A stretch of 64,000 nucleotides of DNA, taken from positions 2,024,147 through 2,088,146 of the forward strand of contig NZ_SOAP01000001.1 of the NCBI RefSeq assembly GCF_004364805.1. Reading direction: 5' to 3'. The first letter of the stretch is position 1. Every line of letters begins with the position of its first letter. The stretch comes from Pelagimonas phthalicica (GTDB lineage: Bacteria; Pseudomonadota; Alphaproteobacteria; Rhodobacterales; Rhodobacteraceae). Positions 7,621-15,155 of this stretch are shown one piece after another. A program made the translations under genes and the position numbers. Under the pieces are notes generated by a model. The model saw only the letters and a list, made by a program, of their open reading frames with translations, had not been told where the DNA came from and ran no database searches.

Positions 7621-9093
7621 TTACTCAGTCCAGCGTACGCCAGTCAGGTCGGTGGCCTGCGTTGGCTGGTTCAACCACAAACCTTCCAGCCGCGCATCTG
7701 CTACGGTTGGATAGGCGAGCTGGAACAGGTAGCCGTTGACGTAATCCTCGGAGATGATTGTTTGCGCCTTGGCCAGCAGATCTTGGCGCGCGGTTTGATC
7801 CGTGGTGCCGGTCAATTCGCCCATCAGGTCCTGGAACGCTTTGTTATCATACTGGAAATAGTATTCCGGCCGCGCATAGATGCCGATGTCAAACGGTTCG
7901 GTATGGCTGACAATGGTCAGGCCGAAATCCTTGCCACGGAACACCTCTTCGAGCCATTGCGCCCATTCCAGATTGGAAATCTCGGTCTGAATACCGACTT
8001 CGCGCAGCTGCGCCGCGATGATTTCGCCGCCGCGACGGGCATATGAGGGGGGCGGCAGTTTCAGCGTGGTGGTGAACCCATCCGGGAAACCAGCCTCGGC
8101 CAGCAGTGCCTTGGCCTTGGCCGGGTCATAACCAGAATTGCCGGTCAGATCGACATAGGCCGGGTTATGGGGGGCGAAATGGCTGCCAATCGGCGTGCCA
8201 AGGCCAAACATGGCTCCATCAATTATGTCCTGACGGTTGATGGCATGGGCAATCGCCTGACGCACCTTCACATTGTCCAGAGGCGCCTGAAGGTTATTGG
8301 TCGACAGAATCGTCTCACCCTCGGTGGAACCGACCAGAACCTGGAACCGGGGATCGGCCTCGAATTGTGGCAGGTTCTCCGGGGCGGGGTATCCAGCAAA
8401 AGCGTCAATATCCTGCGCCATCATGGCGGCAAAGGCGGCGGTCGGGTCCGAGATGAACTTGAAGGTCGCGGAGGTCAGCGCTGGTTTCTCACCCCAGTAA
8501 TCGGCATTCTGCGCCAGTGAGATGCTGTCACCCTGCTTCCATTCAACAAATTTGAACGGACCGGTGCCGATCGGGGTCTGCTTGATCCCCTCAATGCTTT
8601 CGGGCGCAACGATCACTGCGTCGCCCCAGGCCATATTGAACAGGAAATTCCCGTCCGGCTGTGCCAGTGTGACCTCGACCGTCTGCGGATCAACCACGTT
8701 GACATCCGCGATGCCCGCGAACAGGGCTTTTTGTGCATTGGTGCTATCTTCGGCGCGGGCGCGATCGAGCGAGAATTTCACATCCTCGGCGGTCATCTCG
8801 CTGCCGTCATGAAACTGGACACCAGAGCGCAGCGCAAAAGTATAGGTCTGCCCATCCTCGCTGATCGCCCAGCTTTCCGCCAGGCCGGGCACCACGGCAC
8901 CAGTCTCGGTAAAGCGGGTCAGACCTTCGAAAACGTTGGAATAAAGCACGCTGTCAATCGCCCCGGCAGCGGCCGATGTCGGGTCCAGATGCGGTGGTTC
9001 TAGCTGAATGGCGATGGTCAGATCGGTCTGCTGCGCGGCGGCGGCAGTGGCCAGAAAGCTGGTGGCCAAAAGCATGTTGCGGAACTGTTTCAT
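7621..9093 (-). CDS. ABC transporter family-5 solute-binding protein
   Basis: A 490-residue periplasmic binding protein of the DppA/OppA/NikA class (SBP_bac_5). The start at 9093 gives a signal peptide (MKQFRNMLLATSFLATAAAA-Q) and has GGGAG upstream on the minus strand. Family landmarks include LDPTSAAAGAIDSVLYSNVFEGL near the N-terminus and the DVKFSLDRA segment. No permease or ATPase genes adjoin it, so it is an orphan binding protein that must work with components encoded elsewhere. Substrate unknown: peptides, opines, nickel or sugars are all bound by this family. Confidence 0.9.
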   Translation of the reverse strand: MKQFRNMLLATSFLATAAAAQQTDLTIAIQLEPPHLDPTSAAAGAIDSVLYSNVFEGLTRFTETGAVVPGLAESWAISEDGQTYTFALRSGVQFHDGSEMTAEDVKFSLDRARAEDSTNAQKALFAGIADVNVVDPQTVEVTLAQPDGNFLFNMAWGDAVIVAPESIEGIKQTPIGTGPFKFVEWKQGDSISLAQNADYWGEKPALTSATFKFISDPTAAFAAMMAQDIDAFAGYPAPENLPQFEADPRFQVLVGSTEGETILSTNNLQAPLDNVKVRQAIAHAINRQDIIDGAMFGLGTPIGSHFAPHNPAYVDLTGNSGYDPAKAKALLAEAGFPDGFTTTLKLPPPSYARRGGEIIAAQLREVGIQTEISNLEWAQWLEEVFRGKDFGLTIVSHTEPFDIGIYARPEYYFQYDNKAFQDLMGELTGTTDQTARQDLLAKAQTIISEDYVNGYLFQLAYPTVADARLEGLWLNQPTQATDLTGVRWTE

Positions 9094-9291
9094 AAGGGTC
9101 TCCCTGCGGCAAAGGCGCTGTTTCAAGTTTTGCCGCAACCCACGCGGTAATCAAGCACACAGTTGACGATGGTGAAGTGTGATAGCGTCAGACATCGCCG
9201 TGACGCGGCGCGGGTTGCACAAATCTTTGCTGGTTCTGCAACGCAGCAAATGCTACACCCGCGCAACTTTATTGCGTGGAGGACGCGAGAA

Positions 9292-10122
9292 ATGAGCGCG
9301 ACTGCAAAGAAAAAAGCGCCAATGCCTGATGACATCCGGGCGCGCAAAGGCGGTGAGCCGCTGGTCAGTTTGACAGCCTACACAACGCAAATGGCCGAGT
9401 TGATGGATGCGCATTGCGACTTTGTTCTGGTCGGTGACAGTGTCGGCATGGTGTTGCACGGGCTGCCCAGCACACTGGGCGTGACCATGGAAATGATGAT
9501 CTTGCACGGGCAGGCGGTGGCGCGTGGGCTGAAAACGGCCATGATGGTCGTGGACATGCCCTTTGGCTCATATGAGGAAAGTCCGGAACAGGCCTTCCGA
9601 AATGGCGCGCTTCTGATGGCCGAAACCGGCGCTGCGGCGGTCAAGCTGGAAGGCGGGCGTCACATGGCCGAAACCATCGCCTTTCTCGTGGCGCGCGGCG
9701 TGCCAGTGATGGCGCATATTGGGCTGACCCCGCAATCGATCAACACTCTGGGCGGTTACAAAGTGCAGGGGCGCGGGGATGCGGCGGCTGAGCTGATGGC
9801 CGATGCCCAGGCGGTGGCCGAGGCCGGGGTGTTCAGCGTTGTTCTCGAGAAAGTACCAGCCAATCTGGCGGATGAGGTCACGGCGGCGATTGCCATTCCG
9901 ACAATCGGAATTGGGGCGTCGGCCGGCTGTGACGGGCAAATCCTGGTGGTGGATGATATGATCGGCATGTTCACGGCCTTTAAGGCGAAATTCGTCAAAC
10001 GCTATGCCAATTTGGGTGAACAGGCCGAGGCGGCCTTTGCCGATTATGCCCGCGAAGTCCGCGCCCGCGAATTTCCGGCAGCGGAACATATCTTTGCCGA
10101 CCAAGCCCCGGAGAAAAAGTAA
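9292..10122 (+). CDS. panB: 3-methyl-2-oxobutanoate hydroxymethyltransferase
   Basis: Transfers a hydroxymethyl group from 5,10-methylene-THF to alpha-ketoisovalerate, giving ketopantoate in pantothenate and CoA synthesis. The 276-residue TIM barrel contains the Mg-binding [11 protein letters not shown] segment, VKLEGG, and the AHIGLTPQS motif. The ATG at 9292 follows GGAGGACG and starts just before the conserved region; a longer in-frame reading lacks family similarity. A 7-bp hairpin (9226-9232 with 9244-9250) lies in the leader. The stop overlaps the panC start (TAATG), so the two are translationally coupled. Confidence 0.97.
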   Translation: MSATAKKKAPMPDDIRARKGGEPLVSLTAYTTQMAELMDAHCDFVLVGDSVGMVLHGLPSTLGVTMEMMILHGQAVARGLKTAMMVVDMPFGSYEESPEQAFRNGALLMAETGAAAVKLEGGRHMAETIAFLVARGVPVMAHIGLTPQSINTLGGYKVQGRGDAAAELMADAQAVAEAGVFSVVLEKVPANLADEVTAAIAIPTIGIGASAGCDGQILVVDDMIGMFTAFKAKFVKRYANLGEQAEAAFADYAREVRAREFPAAEHIFADQAPEKK

Positions 10123-10964
10123 TGATCCCTGACATCATTCGCACCAAGGCCGAACTGCGCGCGCGGGTCGCGGATTGGAAGGCCGCTGGCGAAACCGTAG
10201 GCGTGGTCCCAACCATGGGGGCGTTGCATCAGGGGCATCTGAGCCTTGTGCGCGCAGCAGAAGAAAACTGTGATCGGGTGATCGTGACGATCTTTGTGAA
10301 CCCAAAACAGTTCAACAATCCAGAAGATCTGGAAAATTACCCGCGCACCGAAGAAGAGGACGCCAAGAAGCTGGCGCATCATCGGGTGGACATGGTCTAT
10401 GTGCCAGGTCCTGAAGAGATCTATCCCGAAGGGTTTGCTACCACAGTGTCTGTCTCCGGGCTGACCGATGTGCTCTGCGGCGCGCACCGGCCCGGGCATT
10501 TTGACGGGGTAGCGACGGTTGTGACCAAGCTCTTTACCCAAACGCGCGCTGATCAGGCGTTTTTTGGTGAAAAGGACTTTCAGCAGTTGCAGGTCGTAAC
10601 GCGCATGGCGGCGGATCTGGATCTGATGACCGAAGTCGTCGGCTGCCCGACCATTCGTGAAGAGGATGGTTTGGCCATGTCGTCGCGCAACTTGCTGTTG
10701 TCGGACCGTGCGCGGATCAAGGCACCTGTGTTGAATGAAGCCATGGAAGAGATGGCCGAAGGATTGCGCGCGGGGGGCGAGGCGCATGAATTGCGAGTTG
10801 AAGCGCGCAAGAAAATCCTCGCCGCCGGATTTACCGAGGTCGAATATCTGGACCTGCGGGCCTGTGACGATCTATCCGTTCTGGACACCCCCACCCGCCC
10901 GGCGCGTCTGTTGGCAGCGGCGTGGTTGGCCGGGGTGCGTCTGATCGACAATATCGCTGTGTGA
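10122..10964 (+). CDS. panC: Pantothenate synthetase (pantoate-beta-alanine ligase)
   Basis: ATP-dependent ligase that joins pantoate and beta-alanine. The 280-residue protein shows the ATP-binding [14 protein letters not shown] motif (the nucleotidyltransferase HIGH equivalent), the FVNPKQF pantoate pocket, FGEKDFQQL and the MSSRN loop. It is coupled to panB by a one-base stop/start overlap. The standard downstream panD is not present; a convergent M20 deacylase follows instead. Confidence 0.97.
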   Translation: MIPDIIRTKAELRARVADWKAAGETVGVVPTMGALHQGHLSLVRAAEENCDRVIVTIFVNPKQFNNPEDLENYPRTEEEDAKKLAHHRVDMVYVPGPEEIYPEGFATTVSVSGLTDVLCGAHRPGHFDGVATVVTKLFTQTRADQAFFGEKDFQQLQVVTRMAADLDLMTEVVGCPTIREEDGLAMSSRNLLLSDRARIKAPVLNEAMEEMAEGLRAGGEAHELRVEARKKILAAGFTEVEYLDLRACDDLSVLDTPTRPARLLAAAWLAGVRLIDNIAV

Positions 10965-11021
10965 CGGAATGGCGGGGACGCTGTTTCAGCAAGCTGAAAG
11001 GCGCCCCACCCGCCATCCCGT
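10965..11021. terminator. Structured convergent intergenic element (possible bidirectional terminator)
   Basis: A nested inverted repeat between the panC 3' end and the M20 gene 3' end. The outer arms (about 10964-10976 with 11009-11021) pair with one mismatch, and the inner TTTCAGC-AA-GCTGAAA hairpin (10984-10999) is perfect. There is no T-tract on either strand, so it may act as an mRNA 3'-end stabiliser or a Rho-assisted terminator. The minus strand reads GGGATGGCGGGTGGGG here, sharing GGCGGGTGGGG with 43449-43459. Confidence 0.45.
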
Positions 11022-11029
11022 AGGGCAAC

Positions 11030-12307
11030 TCAACGCGGCAAAAGCAGTTTTTCCAAACTGCGCCCCATGACCTTGGCACTGTCCATCATATCGTCGACGG
11101 TGATGAACTCATCCGGTTTATGGGCCATTTCAAGGTCACCGGGCCCGTAGGCGATGCAATTTTTCAGCTTGCCGATCCGGTCGATATGTTTCTGGTCATA
11201 GCTACCGGGCGAGGCGACATAGATCGGGTCCTGGCCCAGCACATCGTGAATGGCCCCATGAACCGTGGTCACCACCGGGGCGTCCTTGGCGGTCATTGAC
11301 GGGATCACACGGTTGATTTCACGCAGGCTGTAGTCAAACCCGGGCCGCGTGGCTTTGAGATGCTCGAGCAGTTCGACAATCTCGGTCTGTGTCGCGTCCA
11401 ACCCCTCTTCGATCAGGAAACGTCGGTCGATGACGATCCGGCAACTGTCAGGCACGCAATGGGAGGGCAGGCCGGTGTAATCTGCGGGTTGTTCCGGTTG
11501 TCCGCCATGGATTGAATTGATGTTCATTGTGGATTGGCGTGCGCCTTCGGGGATCACCGGCATTTCGGTATATCGCGCGGCCATGGCCGGGAAGAGCTTT
11601 TGCTCGAACAGGTCCAGCACCGCCGCCATATGGCGAACGGCGCAATCGCCGAGAAAGGGCATACAGCCATGGGCAATCTCGCCCTTGGTTTCGATCTCGG
11701 CCCACCAGCCGCCGCGATGGCCAAGACAAATGCAATCATGCCCCAGAGGTTCGGGGATGATCACGTGTTGCACGCGGGAGGGATCAAAGAACCCTTTTTC
11801 GGCCAGATAGGCGACGCCGCCATAGCCGCCGGATTCCTCATCAGCCGTACCGCTGATTTCAACCGCCCCGTGGAAATCCGGGTTTTGCTCAAGAAAAGCC
11901 TCAGCCGCAATGATAGAGGCGGCCAACCCGCCCTTCATATCACATGCCCCGCGACCATAGACCCGACCATCTTCCAGCTCGGCCCCAAAGGGATCGCGAG
12001 TCCAGCCCTGGCCGACTTCGACCACATCCGTATGCGAGTTGAAATGCACGCAATCGCCGGGCCGCGTGCCTTCGCGTCGGGCGATGATATTCCAGCGCGG
12101 GTATGTATCACTATCACCGGGCGCGCCCTCGGCCCGGATCAACTGGCAATCAAACCCCTTTGGTTTCAATCTTTTTTCGAGGTAGTCGCAAATCTCACGG
12201 TAATTTTCACCCGGCGGGTTCAGCGTCGGAATGCGGATCAGATCCTGCAGCAGCGCGACCATGTCGTCGCGCTTGAGCTCAATACGATGGAGAAGGGCAA
12301 AACTCAT
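11030..12307 (-). CDS. M20 family metallo-deacylase (ArgE/DapE-like)
   Basis: A 425-residue zinc-dependent amidohydrolase of the acetylornithine deacetylase / succinyl-diaminopimelate desuccinylase family. The metal site is complete: HFNSHTDVVEVG (first His), GRGACDMKGG (bridging Asp), ADEESGG (catalytic Glu-Glu), a later PEPLGHD, and a C-terminal SYDQKHIDRIG with the last His. The lid domain lies between about residues 195 and 310. It stands alone between panC and the DUF2125 gene, so the natural substrate cannot be inferred; annotation as ArgE proper would be over-precise. Confidence 0.88.
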   Translation of the reverse strand: MSFALLHRIELKRDDMVALLQDLIRIPTLNPPGENYREICDYLEKRLKPKGFDCQLIRAEGAPGDSDTYPRWNIIARREGTRPGDCVHFNSHTDVVEVGQGWTRDPFGAELEDGRVYGRGACDMKGGLAASIIAAEAFLEQNPDFHGAVEISGTADEESGGYGGVAYLAEKGFFDPSRVQHVIIPEPLGHDCICLGHRGGWWAEIETKGEIAHGCMPFLGDCAVRHMAAVLDLFEQKLFPAMAARYTEMPVIPEGARQSTMNINSIHGGQPEQPADYTGLPSHCVPDSCRIVIDRRFLIEEGLDATQTEIVELLEHLKATRPGFDYSLREINRVIPSMTAKDAPVVTTVHGAIHDVLGQDPIYVASPGSYDQKHIDRIGKLKNCIAYGPGDLEMAHKPDEFITVDDMMDSAKVMGRSLEKLLLPR

Positions 12308-12358
12308 GCGCCGAGTGTTGCCGCGTTTTTAAGCGGGTGCAAGCCTGCCCGTGTTATG

Positions 12359-13315
12359 TCAGGGAATTTGAAACCGGGGTGCCTGCCCAAGCGGCAAAAG
12401 CCCCAGCGCCATCTCGCCATTATTGATATGAAAAGGCAGGTCCAGCGTGTCGGCGCGCCCCTTGAGCCCAGCCACCAGGGACAGGCCCTGAACCAATGTT
12501 TCCATCATGCCGCCGGGCAGATGATCGTTCAGCCGTGCCTGTTCCAGCGCCTCTTGCCAATTCACCGCGCGCAAGGTGAGCTCGCCGTCACCCAGCCCAC
12601 TGGCCGAGACATCCAGCTTGCCCGCCATTTCCAATTCCAGACCATCTAGCTGGTAGGACAGCTGTTTCAGGTCGATATGTGTGGGCTGCGGACGGGCCAT
12701 TTCCACTGAGGCCAGCGACCAATCCTGATCAAATTGCACCAAGGCATTGAGTTTCGCGTTACTTGCCCGCCCGTCATTGACCACGGCGAGTCCGGTGGCG
12801 TTTTGCGCAATCGCTTCGGCCAAAACGGCCAGTTGATAGAGTTGCTCATCCTGCCGTAAAAACGCCGCTGTCGTCGTGGCCAGCGCGATCCCGTCCCAAT
12901 TCAGGGTCTCGGCTTCGGCGTTTAGCCGTTCAATCCGACCCTCTTCAAACACCACGCTGGCGCGCAAACCGTCGCTGGTGATCTCATGCTGTTTGCCTTG
13001 ATAGGACAGGGTTTGTTGATCCGGGAAAATCAAAATGTGATGGTCGCGATCATAGCTCAGTGACAGGATCTGGAAAAACGCGGCCTCCCAAACCATGTTG
13101 GAATTGGGATCAGCCAGGGACAGATCGGTCAGGGTGACGTCCAGCCGATTGGGAAAGCCCCGGACGGAAATATCGGAATACTCGGCGACCCAGCCATCTG
13201 CGCGCCGATCCCCTAACCAGGCCTCGACCTGCCCGCGTGTTGCACTGGCCTGCCAAAACCACCAGCCCGACCAGACCAGAGTCACAAAAACCACGCCCAA
13301 GATCAACCGTTTCAC
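12359..13315 (-). CDS. DUF2125 family protein
   Basis: A 318-residue protein with an N-terminal transmembrane or signal-anchor segment (KRLILGVVFVTLVWSGWWFW) followed by a periplasmic beta-rich region with a GFPNRLDVTLTDL motif typical of DUF2125. The GTG start at 13315 is preceded by a strong GGGGGG purine stretch. A longer reading would run into the divergent ChaC-like gene and is unlikely. The LDVTLTDLSLADP pattern recalls AsmA-like or lipid-transfer-like proteins, but the function is unknown. It is divergent from the ChaC-like gene. Confidence 0.85.
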   Translation of the reverse strand: MKRLILGVVFVTLVWSGWWFWQASATRGQVEAWLGDRRADGWVAEYSDISVRGFPNRLDVTLTDLSLADPNSNMVWEAAFFQILSLSYDRDHHILIFPDQQTLSYQGKQHEITSDGLRASVVFEEGRIERLNAEAETLNWDGIALATTTAAFLRQDEQLYQLAVLAEAIAQNATGLAVVNDGRASNAKLNALVQFDQDWSLASVEMARPQPTHIDLKQLSYQLDGLELEMAGKLDVSASGLGDGELTLRAVNWQEALEQARLNDHLPGGMMETLVQGLSLVAGLKGRADTLDLPFHINNGEMALGLLPLGQAPRFQIP

Positions 13316-13379
13316 CTGCGCCCCCCTTTTCCTGACCTGCGCAATCGTGTTTACAGCGGCCAAGGGATAAGGACCAGAC

Positions 13380-13910
13380 ATGACACTTTGGGTATTTGGA
13401 TATGCATCGCTGCTGTGGAACCCGGGCTTTGAGGTTGTCGAAAGCCAACCGGCGCGACTAAGCGGATATGCGCGCAGTTTCTGTATGTATTCGATCCACC
13501 ATCGCGGCACCGAGGAAAAGCCAGGCTTGGTCCTGGCCTTGGACGAACATGCCGAGACATCGTGTGATGGCTTGGCCCTGCGCGCGGCCCCGGGGACAGA
13601 AGAGCAGGCTCTGGACTATCTGCGCGAACGCGAATTGGTGTCTGCCGCCTATCTGGAGCGTGTTTTGCCTGTAAATCTGGGCGATGGCCGCCGGGTCGAT
13701 GCCGTGTCTTATGTGATAGACCCCGATCACGTCCAATATACCGGCGCGCTTAGTCTGGAAGAGCAGGCGCAGATCATCGCGCAGGCCCATGGCGGGCGCG
13801 GGCCGAACTGTGATTATCTCTACAACACTGCCGCGCATTTGGACGAATTGGGCGTGCCTGACGCCGATTTGCACTGGTTGACAGAGCGGGTCAAAGCCTT
13901 GCGCGCATAA
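13380..13910 (+). CDS. Gamma-glutamylcyclotransferase (ChaC-like)
   Basis: A 176-residue ChaC/GGCT-fold enzyme. The N-terminal WVFGYASLLWNPGF is the family's YGSL substrate-binding loop, and YLRERELVSAAY supplies the catalytic Glu (about residue 83). ChaC proteins cleave glutathione to 5-oxoproline and Cys-Gly. The C-terminal NCDYLYNTAAHLDELG motif is also characteristic. It stands alone and is divergent from the DUF2125 gene. Confidence 0.9.
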   Translation: MTLWVFGYASLLWNPGFEVVESQPARLSGYARSFCMYSIHHRGTEEKPGLVLALDEHAETSCDGLALRAAPGTEEQALDYLRERELVSAAYLERVLPVNLGDGRRVDAVSYVIDPDHVQYTGALSLEEQAQIIAQAHGGRGPNCDYLYNTAAHLDELGVPDADLHWLTERVKALRA

Positions 13911-13976
13911 CCACTTGGCGAAACGGTTGCAAAAGCTTAGGCTCTAGCCAAAGCAAAACAACGTGTCAGGTGTCCG

Positions 13977-15152
13977 ATGGACCAGCCCGACCTCGAGGCC
14001 GAGCCGCATTTCTCTCAACCCGTCCGTCAGGTCTTTATGATGCTGTCGGTTTTGGGCCTATCCATTGCTGGGGCCGTTTTGGCCTTGCCGCGCGTCTTGC
14101 CGGTGTTCGAGGCCAACCCCTATCTGAACGGGTTTATCCTGTTCGTCTTTGTGATCGGGGTGCTGGCCTGTTTCTGGCAGGTCGCGCAATTGATGACCTC
14201 CGTACGCTGGATTTTGAATTTTGCCCGTCCGGGTGATCAGGGGTTGCGCGCCAAGGCTCCGCAGCTTTTGGCCCCTCTGGCAACGCTTCTTGGCCGCCAT
14301 GATCGGCGCATGCAGATCAACACCACCTCGACCCGCTCGATCCTGGATTCGGTTGCGACCCGGATCGACGAGGCGCGCGAGATTACGCGTTACATCGTGT
14401 CCTTGCTGATCTTCCTTGGCCTGCTCGGCACTTTTTACGGGTTGGCGACAACGGTTCCGGCCCTGGTCGACACGATCCGTGGCCTTGCTCCGCAAGAGGG
14501 GGAAGAAGGTGTCGCGGTGTTCAACCGCCTTATGACCGGGCTGGAAAGCCAGCTGGGCGGTATGGGTGTGGCCTTTGCCTCCTCCCTGCTGGGGTTGGCC
14601 TGTTCGCTGATTGTTGGTCTGCTGGAACTCTTTGCCGGCCACGGGCAAAACCGCTTTTACCGCGAGCTTGAGGAATGGCTGAGCTCAATCACCAAGCTTG
14701 GCTTTTCCGCCGATGGCGACGGGCCCGATCTGGGCGCGGCGGGCGTTGTGCTGGACCAAATGGCCGAGCAGATGGAACGGCTGCAACTGCTCTTTGCCCG
14801 TTCTGAACAGGGCCGGGCGGATGTGGACAACCGCCTCGCGCAGCTGGCAGATTCGCTGGAACGCATGACCGAACGGATCGAGGCCACCGCCCCCACCGCC
14901 AATTCCATGGCGCGCATCGCAGAGGGTCAGGAGCTACTGGCCGAGGCGATCCGTGAAAAGGAAAGCAACGAAGGGCTGGATGCCGAAAGCCGTATGCGCC
15001 TGCGCTCGATCGACGTGCAAATGCTGCGTATCCTCGAGGAAATCGCCGCCGGTCGTCAGGAAAGCATGGCCGAGCTACGCACCGATCTTGCCTCGCTTGG
15101 GCGCAAGCTGACCCAGGCACAGGCCACCCGCTCCCGTCTGGACGAGGGCTAA
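13977..15152 (+). CDS. MotA/TolQ/ExbB-like proton-channel protein with coiled-coil tail
   Basis: A 391-residue inner-membrane protein with four predicted membrane helices (about 19-43, 50-73, 138-163 and 196-219). The third contains LLGTFYGLATTVPAL, the MotA/ExbB-type Gly-rich helix with a conserved Pro (P161), and the fourth GVAFASSLLGLACSLIVG. Residues from about 255 form a long helical coiled coil (LDQMAEQMERLQ...LADSLERMTERIE). It is followed 3 nt later by the OmpA/MotB-like partner, which identifies an ion-driven stator pair. It lacks a flagellar context and is not a standard TolQ or ExbB. Confidence 0.85.
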   Translation: MDQPDLEAEPHFSQPVRQVFMMLSVLGLSIAGAVLALPRVLPVFEANPYLNGFILFVFVIGVLACFWQVAQLMTSVRWILNFARPGDQGLRAKAPQLLAPLATLLGRHDRRMQINTTSTRSILDSVATRIDEAREITRYIVSLLIFLGLLGTFYGLATTVPALVDTIRGLAPQEGEEGVAVFNRLMTGLESQLGGMGVAFASSLLGLACSLIVGLLELFAGHGQNRFYRELEEWLSSITKLGFSADGDGPDLGAAGVVLDQMAEQMERLQLLFARSEQGRADVDNRLAQLADSLERMTERIEATAPTANSMARIAEGQELLAEAIREKESNEGLDAESRMRLRSIDVQMLRILEEIAAGRQESMAELRTDLASLGRKLTQAQATRSRLDEG

Positions 15153-15155
15153 GCC